Part shown: in pieces, positions 57,606 to 64,000 of the stretch
How positions within the stretch are numbered: the first letter of the stretch is position 1
Layout: each line of letters begins with the position of its first letter
Source: Acidithiobacillus sp. YTS05
Lineage (GTDB): Bacteria; Pseudomonadota; Gammaproteobacteria; Acidithiobacillales; Acidithiobacillaceae
NCBI RefSeq assembly: GCF_024396695.1
Contig: NZ_CP094359.1
Span: 1,798,001-1,862,000, forward strand
Length of the DNA: 64,000 nucleotides
Reading direction: 5' to 3'
Position numbers and translations under genes: made by a program
Notes under the pieces: model-generated
Databases searched by the model: none
The model's input: the letters and a program-made list of their open reading frames with translations, nothing else
What the model was told of the DNA's origin: nothing

Positions 57606-58622
57606 CTACGGTTTATACACGAATATCGCATGGTCCATGCCAGCGTAAGCATAGACTTCATGGCTGCGAGGATTAACTGCACCCGTATGGGTACTGAGGT
57701 AACCGGTTTTAACAAATGCGATCGGTTGTAGCGTAACGGCATTATATACATCAAATCCTCGGCCTTTACTTTCGAAGGCGTAAATCAGTTGATACCCTGG
57801 ATCAATAGCGACCTCATCGATTCCACTTCTCGAGGATATACGTTTGATAAGTTTCAGATCATCCCCATGAAAGACTAACATGCCACTGTTGGTCGTTCCC
57901 ACCCACAGATCTCCAGTCTTTTCATCATATACCTGACCTTTGGTATGCGACGGTTTACCATCAACTGTGGGCAGATCCATATTGACTTTATTGACGATTT
58001 TATGATTCTTCAGATCAACGATTTCTTCCCAGGAATCATCGGGCACATAGAGCCGATCCTGCGCAGCAAGCAGAGTGCCGACATCGGGACCGCTGCCAGA
58101 ACTTGGATACAGAATAATTTTCCCGAGATAACGAGGTTTTTCCCCAAAATGATAAATATCTATCCAGTTACTGTCATCCATAGTGATGTACAGACGCTGA
58201 TTCTTCGAGTCCGCGTAGATGGCATCAGGGGTCAATCCCACAGGTCGGAATCTGTATACAATTTTCCACGTGCGCTTGGAGATAACATAGACTTGATCAT
58301 GCGGATGGCCATCAACCTTACCATTTGAGGTCCAATAAATGTATTTTTTATCCCAGGCCATACCAGATGGATTCTCAATCCCTCCACGAATGATGCGATC
58401 AATGTTATTTGTTTCTGAATTAATAACAGCACCAGCACTGTACGCCATAGAAGCATAAATTTTTTGATTACCAGGATCGTAGCGAAGGAGATCACCATGA
58501 CCGTCCTTCGTTGGCAAGGTGATTATTCTTACCAGATGGAAGTGAATCGGTAACGCGAACGATGTCAATGGTAGAACGGTGATGACGATCGCCATACAAC
58601 AGGAAAGTAGCGAAGGTTTCAT
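57606..58622 (-). CDS. Exported beta-propeller protein (YncE-like)
   Basis: A 338-residue periplasmic or secreted protein. The signal peptide (1-23, SFA) is followed by six or seven repeats of about 45 residues with blades such as HGDLLRYDPGNQKIYASM, NPSGMAWDKKYIYWTSNG and TPDAIYADSKNQRLYITM. The fold is the YVTN/YncE propeller, without obvious catalytic residues. The gene lies between the TonB-dependent receptor and the efflux operon in the same direction, but is separated from both by repeats. It is more AT-rich than its neighbours. A ligand-binding role linked to the receptor is possible. Confidence 0.75.
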   Translation of the reverse strand: MKPSLLSCCMAIVITVLPLTSFALPIHFHLVRIITLPTKDGHGDLLRYDPGNQKIYASMAYSAGAVINSETNNIDRIIRGGIENPSGMAWDKKYIYWTSNGKVDGHPHDQVYVISKRTWKIVYRFRPVGLTPDAIYADSKNQRLYITMDDSNWIDIYHFGEKPRYLGKIILYPSSGSGPDVGTLLAAQDRLYVPDDSWEEIVDLKNHKIVNKVNMDLPTVDGKPSHTKGQVYDEKTGDLWVGTTNSGMLVFHGDDLKLIKRISSRSGIDEVAIDPGYQLIYAFESKGRGFDVYNAVTLQPIAFVKTGYLSTHTGAVNPRSHEVYAYAGMDHAIFVYKP

Positions 58623-58656
58623 TTTATATCCTCAATAGCGAATAACGCTTTAAGTT

Positions 58657-58746
58657 TGACAAGAAACTCTTGGCCGGCAGTTAGGCCAACGACGTAGCAC
58701 AGCCACCTCATTGCAAAAAACGAGCGTCGGCACCCACTGCGCCGAC
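58657..58746. repeat. Diverged intergenic repeat, copy B
   Basis: Longer copy of the repeat at 57463-57524. It carries the terminator of the TonB-dependent receptor gene. Confidence 0.55.
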
Positions 58747-58748
58747 GC
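58715..58748 (-). terminator. Terminator of the TonB-dependent receptor gene
   Basis: On the minus strand GCGTCGGC, a 9-base loop, GCCGACGC, then TCG and six T. A perfect rho-independent terminator 20 bases after the receptor stop. Confidence 0.9.
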
Positions 58749-58768
58749 CCTACTATAGTTATCCGCGA

Positions 58769-61150
58769 TCAGAAATGTGCGGAGATACTGCCGTAAACGG
58801 TAATGGGCGCACCTGGAAGCGCCAGCACCTGACCGGCCGAATCACCACCCAACAAACCACCAGAACTGATGTACTGGAACTCGTTGTAATGGTTGTTGGT
58901 GAGGTTGAGGATATTGAGACTCAAATCCACATGGCGCAGGAAGGGCACCATGCCTACCGTGGGGATTTTTTCGTCAACACCTAGATTCAGAGTGCCGTAG
59001 GCCGGCATCTTTTCTGCACTCGGGGCGCCGGTATTGTTGTTGAACATGCCCTGCGCTCCCACATATTGATACCACAGGCGCGGTTGCAATACCGTTCCGG
59101 CTAGCGGCATACGGTAGGTCACGCCAATATTGAAGGTCTTGTTCGGCACATTCGACACCGGCAAGCCATCATAAGATACGCCACTGGTCACATAATGGGC
59201 GAAGACAGCCTTCTCGAAGTTGGCATTCATGAAGAGATCGAGGTTGTACAAAATCTCGTCATCCAGGGCCAGATTCACACCCTGATAGATCGAATCGCCA
59301 TTGGCGTCGCCAATATAGTTGCCATTGGAGTCATACAGAGGGATGTACTGGTTGCTGTAATGCAAATGGTAAAAGCTCGCAGTAAAGAGAAAATGATGCA
59401 AGAACGCCGCATGATCAAAATGGATTTTCACGCCAGCGTTGTAATCTGCGCTGCGCTCCAAGTTATAGATAGGCGCTTTTTTCTGATACAGCCCACCACC
59501 ACCACCCACCTGCGGTTCCTTGTAGGCCTGCGCATAATTGGCAAACACCGCCAACCAGGGCATGGGACGCCAATTGAAATCGATGGACGGCTCGACCTGG
59601 GTAAAACTGGTATTCGCCGCTGGCAATACACCCTGATCATTCTTCGGATACAAAGCATAGGCCTCGGCAAAATCGGATTGGCCGGCTGGCGTATACCGGG
59701 TCTGATAATTGATGACCCGCACCCCTGGGGTGATATCGAGGGTCGCTATAGGACTGATACGATCCTGGAAAAACGCGGCCAAATCCGTTTGGTCGAAATA
59801 GTCACTCCGATAATGTGCATTCGGAACCAGACGCGAGCCAAAATATGGAGCGTTGGTATTATAGAAGGCATTTCTCGTGTTGTAGTTACTATTCAGGAAG
59901 AAGCCGCCAAAGCTGACCTTGTTGTAGGGCAATTTGGCCGTCAGAAACAGCTTGTCGCCATAGACCGAGTCATGGGGGTTGTTGTACTCGTACAGATTGC
60001 TAGGATTGGACAATCCATAATTATTGTAGTGAAAGTGCAGACGATGGCCATAGCGGTACCAGATCATATTGTGTACTGACCAGGTCTTGTCCAGATCCAC
60101 ATTCAGTTTGCTGTAGAGCAGCCAAGTGCTGTTGCTGTCCTGCTTGTACCAGACATCTTTGGGCAAGGACGAGTAAAAGCCACTGCTGGCCTGGCTGTAG
60201 AGCGCAGAGCCAGCGGTGCCATCCATAGTCACCCCGGCAATGGGGTTGACTGGGACAGGCACCGGACGATAGCCAGAACCTTTCGCCAGATATGCTCCCA
60301 CCGAGAAATCACCATTGCTGAACGTCTTGCGCGTTTTCAAAAACCAGGCGTAACTGTAACTGGGGTTATTGAAGCCATCCGGACTTTGGCGGTAGCTATT
60401 GGAGGAACCTGCGCCGCCGGCAAGGATGGTGGACCAGCCATCAACATTACCAGTACGAATATTGAAAACCAGGTTTTTAGAATCATAGCTGCCATAGGTC
60501 AGCTTGATGTCACCACCGGGCTTTGCCGTCGGCTGCAAGGGCACAAAATTGATCTGCCCACCGATATTGTTGTACCAACGCTCCTGCGGATTTCCCGGGC
60601 CATAGGTGATGCCGATGCCCTGCAAAATGCCGGTCTGCGGCACCTGTGGCGACTCCCACAAACCGGTGGAGGGGTCGACCATGGGCACACCATCAAAGGT
60701 GACGGAAAGGCTACCATTATCGATCTGGCCACCGGAAAAACCACCCCAACCCTGCTTGACGCCATTGATGCTGATGGAGGTTTTGGTGGCACCATTGGAA
60801 CCATAACCAGAAACGCCGACACCCGGCGCGTAGCTCAGCGCCTGGGCACTACCACCCATTGGGCCCGTCGCGGCCATTTGCGCCTTATCCAATACCTTGA
60901 TGGACTGCCCAGAGTAGAAATTGTGCTTTTGAGTGAGACTCTTGGCCTCTTTGCTGCCGAGGTAGGTGGATGCCTCTACCGCGGCGCTGACCTCACCAAT
61001 GGAAATGGCGGACTGGGTTGGGGCAGTTACCGAGTCCGTAGCGAAAGCGGCAGGGGTGCTCAAAACACCAGCGGCTAATAAGGCCACTCGCAGAATGGAA
61101 AAATGGGGATAGGCGCATTTAGAATGGCGCGATGTGTCCTTTGGTGTCAC
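58769..61150 (-). CDS. TonB-dependent outer-membrane receptor
   Basis: A 793-residue receptor. The signal peptide (about 1-37, AFA) is followed by a plug domain (about 75-215) with SIKVLDKAQMAATGPMGGSAQALSYAPGVGVSGYGSNGA and TFDGVPMVDPSTG. A 22-strand barrel follows and ends in YGSISAHF with terminal Phe. Within the barrel are aromatic, Asn/Tyr-rich loops. No TonB/ExbBD genes are near. The ligand is unknown; the Pho-box-like repeats upstream allow a phosphorus-related one. It is transcribed divergently from the two-component system at 61492. Confidence 0.9.
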   Translation of the reverse strand: MTPKDTSRHSKCAYPHFSILRVALLAAGVLSTPAAFATDSVTAPTQSAISIGEVSAAVEASTYLGSKEAKSLTQKHNFYSGQSIKVLDKAQMAATGPMGGSAQALSYAPGVGVSGYGSNGATKTSISINGVKQGWGGFSGGQIDNGSLSVTFDGVPMVDPSTGLWESPQVPQTGILQGIGITYGPGNPQERWYNNIGGQINFVPLQPTAKPGGDIKLTYGSYDSKNLVFNIRTGNVDGWSTILAGGAGSSNSYRQSPDGFNNPSYSYAWFLKTRKTFSNGDFSVGAYLAKGSGYRPVPVPVNPIAGVTMDGTAGSALYSQASSGFYSSLPKDVWYKQDSNSTWLLYSKLNVDLDKTWSVHNMIWYRYGHRLHFHYNNYGLSNPSNLYEYNNPHDSVYGDKLFLTAKLPYNKVSFGGFFLNSNYNTRNAFYNTNAPYFGSRLVPNAHYRSDYFDQTDLAAFFQDRISPIATLDITPGVRVINYQTRYTPAGQSDFAEAYALYPKNDQGVLPAANTSFTQVEPSIDFNWRPMPWLAVFANYAQAYKEPQVGGGGGLYQKKAPIYNLERSADYNAGVKIHFDHAAFLHHFLFTASFYHLHYSNQYIPLYDSNGNYIGDANGDSIYQGVNLALDDEILYNLDLFMNANFEKAVFAHYVTSGVSYDGLPVSNVPNKTFNIGVTYRMPLAGTVLQPRLWYQYVGAQGMFNNNTGAPSAEKMPAYGTLNLGVDEKIPTVGMVPFLRHVDLSLNILNLTNNHYNEFQYISSGGLLGGDSAGQVLALPGAPITVYGSISAHF

Positions 61151-61190
61151 GTTGTATCTCCTGTAGCTAGTTGCGTGTTAGGAACAATCT

Positions 61191-61205
61191 GGTTGTTAAA
61201 CAACC
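61191..61205. promoter_or_regulatory. Perfect dyad GGTTGTT-A-AACAACC
   Basis: A perfect 15-base palindrome with a central A, 41 bases upstream of the receptor start, immediately followed by CTAATTAGG. It could be an operator, or a stem-loop in the leader mRNA. Confidence 0.45.
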
Positions 61206-61247
61206 TAATTAGGATCGTAGCACAGGAATATTACAGCTTGATGAACT

Positions 61248-61268
61248 TTTTATGACACTTTTATGACA
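61248..61268. promoter_or_regulatory. Pho-box-like direct repeats
   Basis: TTTTATGACA occurs twice with an 11-base period. On the minus strand this reads TGTCATAAAAGTGTCATAAA, close to the PhoB box (CTGTCATA repeated every 11 bases). It lies 98-118 bases upstream of the TonB-dependent receptor gene. Either PhoB or the divergent OmpR-family regulator at 61492 could bind. Confidence 0.45.
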
Positions 61269-61491
61269 AATCCTCCAAAAACCGAGCTAAATTTCCAAAG
61301 CAAGACGATCCGCAGAATACCTCTGCTTTCTTAGGAAAGAATTAGAAGTTCTCGGGCCAAATTTGGTTTATATTTAGGAAACCGAGCCGGCGAACTCTTG
61401 CGTTGCGCAACACCATGCTCCTCATCCCAAGCTAAGAATGCTCTGCTAAGCTTCGGTCCCAGGTGCAGGAGCGAGACTCTGGGGAGGAACG

Positions 61492-62157
61492 ATGCGTATC
61501 TTACTAGTCGAAGATGATCGGATGCTGGCCGAGGCACTCTTGCTGGCCCTGCGCGACGGCGGTCATGCGGTCGACTGGGTCAGCAGTGGACAGGCGGCCC
61601 GCAGCACTCTTCCGCACAGCGAACATGAGGTACTGCTGCTGGATCTCGGCCTTCCCGACGACGACGGCATCCAACTCCTGCACGATTTGCGGGCAGAAGG
61701 CCATACCCTGCCCATACTCATTCTCAGCGCTCGCGATGCCCTGGAGGAGCGCCTGCGCGGTCTGGATGCCGGCGCCGATGACTATCTCATCAAGCCGTTT
61801 TCGGCGCGGGAACTACTCGCCCGCTTACGGGCAGTGCAGCGCCGCCAAGGGGGACAGGCAGGGCCGCTGCTCAGTAATGGCGTACTCAGCCTCGACCCGA
61901 GCACCCGCGAAGCCTGGCGCGAGGGCGGGCCAGCACAACGCCTGTCGGCGCGGGAATTCGCCCTGTTGAGCGCCTTACTGCAACGACCTGGCCGCATTCT
62001 CAGTCGCGAAGAACTGGAAACCCGCATCTATGGCTGGGGAGAGGAAGTGGAGAGCAACAGCATCGACTTTCTCATTCACAGCGTGCGCAAGAAATTGGGT
62101 GCGGACAGCATCAAAAACCTGCGCGGGGCGGGTTGGCTGGTAGAGAAGGACGGATGA
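61492..62157 (+). CDS. OmpR/PhoB-family response regulator
   Basis: A 221-residue regulator: receiver with Asp51 in LLLDLGLPDDDGIQ and DYLIKPF, then a winged-helix output domain (about 125-218, LSAREFALLSALLQRPGRILSREELETRIYGW, ending NLRGAGWLVEK). The GYG..-like loop and size fit the QseB/PmrA subgroup. GGGGAGG precedes the ATG. The stop overlaps the kinase start (ATGA). Confidence 0.95.
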   Translation: MRILLVEDDRMLAEALLLALRDGGHAVDWVSSGQAARSTLPHSEHEVLLLDLGLPDDDGIQLLHDLRAEGHTLPILILSARDALEERLRGLDAGADDYLIKPFSARELLARLRAVQRRQGGQAGPLLSNGVLSLDPSTREAWREGGPAQRLSAREFALLSALLQRPGRILSREELETRIYGWGEEVESNSIDFLIHSVRKKLGADSIKNLRGAGWLVEKDG

Positions 62158-63518
62158 AAAAGCGCATTCCATCGCTGCAAAGACGCCTGTTCTGGACCCT
62201 CAGCTTCTGGTTGCTCCTTGGTGGCTTTATCGCCGCTTGCGTCGATTATGGCCTGGCCTACGAAGATGCCAAACAGTTGCAGGACGCTACCTTGGCGGAA
62301 ATGGCCAACTGGGTGGATCCCAGCCACCTGCCCGACCATCCGCTGGAGGTGCCCTGGTTTCATGGCAAAGGGAAGCATATCCGGCACGATGAAGAATTCG
62401 GGACGATCATCGTCGAGCGCATCGGCCCTGGCCAAACAGAAAATCCCTTGCCGATTTCCGGAGACTGGCGGCCCGGCTTTCATCATCTTGAGAAGAACGG
62501 CAAGCAGTGGCGGGTATTTCTCGCCGCCCTGCCGGATGGTGACCAACTTGTCGTTGCCCAGCCCACCTCCGTTCTGCAGGAAGCCGCCTGGGATGCTGCC
62601 CAGCGCAGTATCTGGCCCATCCTTATCTTGCTGCCCATACTCCTGCTTGCCCTGCGCTGGCAGGTCTACGCGGTCTTTCGCCCCCTCCGCCGCCTAGCCC
62701 GGGAGCTTGCAATTTTGCGGCCCGAGAGTAGCCGGATTCACCTGCCCGAAACCCATGTACCGCAGGAGCTCCTGCCCTTCTGGTTGGCCATCCAGCAATT
62801 GCTGCAGCGCGTCGCCGACTTACTGCAGCGCGAGCGTCGCTTCATTGCCGATGCCGCCCATGAGTTACGAACACCCCTGGCGGCCCTCTCCCTGCAAGTG
62901 GAAAACGCCCAACATGCAGAAAGCTGGTACGCTTGTCGCGAGCGCCTACTCGCCGTCGATACGGGCTTGGCGCGCAGTCGCCATTTGCTCGATCAACTAC
63001 TCACCCTCGAACGTCAGCTTGCCGGGCCAGCAAAAAAGGAAAGCATCAATCTGGGCGATCTGCTGCGGGAGCTCCTGAGTGAGCGCCTCCCTCTGGCCGA
63101 AAGCAAGGATATCGAACTGGAATTGCAGCTCAGCCCTACCCGTCTGCCGTTGGCCGCCGATCCCTTGGCCCTGCGCGTGCTCATCAGCAATGCCCTCGAT
63201 AACGCCCTGCGCTATACGCCAGCGAAGGGCTCGGTCGTGCTGCGTGCCATTGCCGATGGCGAAAAGCTGACGCTGGAAGTGGAAGACGACGGACCGGGGA
63301 TTCCTCCGGCCCAACGCGAGCTGGCGTTTTCCGCCTTCCATCGTGCCGCTGATGCCCAGGGCGAAGGTACTGGTCTAGGTCTGACCATCGTTGCCGCGGC
63401 GGCAAAACGCTTGGGAGGGCGGGTGCAACTGCTGGATGGCAGCGCCGGCAGAGGCCTGTTATTCCATTATGAGCAGCCTCTGGAATCTACCCAGGAGGAC
63501 GGCACATGCACTGGCTGA
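62154..63518 (+). CDS. Sensor histidine kinase (QseC/PmrB-like)
   Basis: A 454-residue membrane kinase with helices at about 12-32 and 160-178 around a periplasmic domain. Then a HAMP-like linker, HisKA with His236 in DAAHELRTPLAALS, and HATPase with ISNALDNALRYTPAKGS, VEDDGPGIPP and GEGTGLGLTIVAAAA. It partners the response regulator with which it overlaps by 4 bases. The two-component system likely controls the downstream efflux genes or the divergent receptor (inference from position). Confidence 0.94.
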   Translation: MKKRIPSLQRRLFWTLSFWLLLGGFIAACVDYGLAYEDAKQLQDATLAEMANWVDPSHLPDHPLEVPWFHGKGKHIRHDEEFGTIIVERIGPGQTENPLPISGDWRPGFHHLEKNGKQWRVFLAALPDGDQLVVAQPTSVLQEAAWDAAQRSIWPILILLPILLLALRWQVYAVFRPLRRLARELAILRPESSRIHLPETHVPQELLPFWLAIQQLLQRVADLLQRERRFIADAAHELRTPLAALSLQVENAQHAESWYACRERLLAVDTGLARSRHLLDQLLTLERQLAGPAKKESINLGDLLRELLSERLPLAESKDIELELQLSPTRLPLAADPLALRVLISNALDNALRYTPAKGSVVLRAIADGEKLTLEVEDDGPGIPPAQRELAFSAFHRAADAQGEGTGLGLTIVAAAAKRLGGRVQLLDGSAGRGLLFHYEQPLESTQEDGTCTG

Positions 63519-64000
63519 CGCAAAGATTTTGTGGCGGGATTCTGTTGACTCTGCTCGCCGGTTGCGCGAGTTACCGGCCCCTGCCCCTCGACCAGCAGCT
63601 GTCACAGCCAAAAACTCTGCAGACAGCCCTGGCCCAGGCCGATGCCGGCGCGCCGATACGCAGCGACAAGATTGATCTGCAGGCCCCCCTTTCGGGTACC
63701 GCCCTCGCCCAAATCGCGGTCTTGCTCAATCCAGATCTGCGTGCCACCCGCGCCAAGCTCGGAGTAGCCAACGCCCAGGTCTTTGCCGCGGGATTGTTGC
63801 CCGATCCGCAGCTTTCCCTCAGTGCCGACCTGCCCACGACCCCCGGCTACTATTCCGCCTATAGTATGGGCCTACAATGGAGTCTGGCGAGCCTCTTCAC
63901 CCGCTCTGCCAATCTTGCCATTGCCCGCGCCCAGGCGACCTCTGTCCGCTATGACGTGGCCTGGCAGGAATGGCTGCTGGCCAATCAGGTCCGTATTCTG
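63506..64000 (+). CDS. Outer-membrane efflux lipoprotein, TolC/CusC-like (3' end outside window)
   Basis: The first 165 residues are present. The lipobox is LTLLAGC (Cys20), followed by a mature region with APLSGTALAQIAVLLNPDLRATRAKLGVANAQVFAAGLLPDPQLSLS, the opening of an OEP domain (NPDLR and LLPDPQL are typical of CusC-type channels). AGGAGGACGGC precedes the ATG, which lies 13 bases inside the kinase gene, so it is co-translated with the two-component system. This points to an efflux operon, probably for metals, continuing past the window. Confidence 0.85.
   Translation, partial: MHWLTQRFCGGILLTLLAGCASYRPLPLDQQLSQPKTLQTALAQADAGAPIRSDKIDLQAPLSGTALAQIAVLLNPDLRATRAKLGVANAQVFAAGLLPDPQLSLSADLPTTPGYYSAYSMGLQWSLASLFTRSANLAIARAQATSVRYDVAWQEWLLANQVRIL

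Noticed and set aside
59195..60079. 294-codon plus-strand frame opposite the TonB-dependent receptor
   Set aside because: Antisense shadow. No ribosome site and no domain.

Overview
The window looks like chromosome from an acidophilic, sulfur- or iron-oxidising proteobacterium close to Acidithiobacillus. This is inferred from a DoxX/DoxD-like membrane protein, a cyanide-insensitive-type cytochrome bd oxidase, a moderately GC-rich coding style with AT-rich foreign patches, and a large load of IS and accessory genes. No rRNA or species-specific marker is present, so the genus is an inference.

Positions 1-20281 are accessory DNA bounded by two direct copies of one IS3-family element: a 3' remnant at 1-438 and a full copy at 19023-20281. 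Inside is a defence-like island: a DUF2130 protein, a PD-(D/E)XK-like protein, an AAA+ ATPase / trypsin-like protease / small protein operon with a divergent WYL regulator, a DUF262-HNH (GmrSD-like) protein, and a Cas4-like plus DEDD-exonuclease (DUF2779) protein. A broken TumE/TumA toxin-antitoxin pair between diverged repeats follows. Then comes a cluster of small lipoproteins, a lytic transglycosylase with a stop in its signal peptide, a beta-barrel protein and proline/tyrosine-rich exported proteins. The IS right end abuts a beheaded dedA gene whose other half is not at the IS left end.

Positions 20.8-29.6 kb hold an AT-rich two-gene unit behind a near-perfect sigma-54 promoter, a DoxX-like protein, two decayed small genes, and a molybdate/tungstate-type cluster. 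That cluster has a ModA/WtpA-like binding protein behind a ModE-like operator, two OprD-like porins and a Mop-domain protein, but no ABC permease or ATPase.

Positions 29.6-43.4 kb are mostly core metabolism: purT, gnd-zwf, an ArsR regulator, a TlpA-like thioredoxin with a histidine kinase lacking a regulator, cydAB, a Na+/H+ antiporter, an ExoX-like exonuclease, an HxlR regulator divergent from pirin and wrbA, and tRNA-Asn.

Positions 43.4-50.3 kb are a six-gene minus-strand operon in which every junction overlaps by 4 bp: HDOD-REC-diguanylate cyclase, H-NOX-like heme sensor, PAS histidine kinase, single-domain REC, REC-PAS-(dead GGDEF)-EAL phosphodiesterase, and thiopurine methyltransferase. 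It reads as one gas-sensing c-di-GMP circuit. Positions 50.5-64 kb hold an integrase scrap, vapBC, a TolC/MFP/RND efflux operon with a cytochrome b561, an exported beta-propeller, a TonB-dependent receptor with Pho-box-like repeats upstream, and a divergent two-component system leading into a second outer-membrane efflux lipoprotein cut by the window end.
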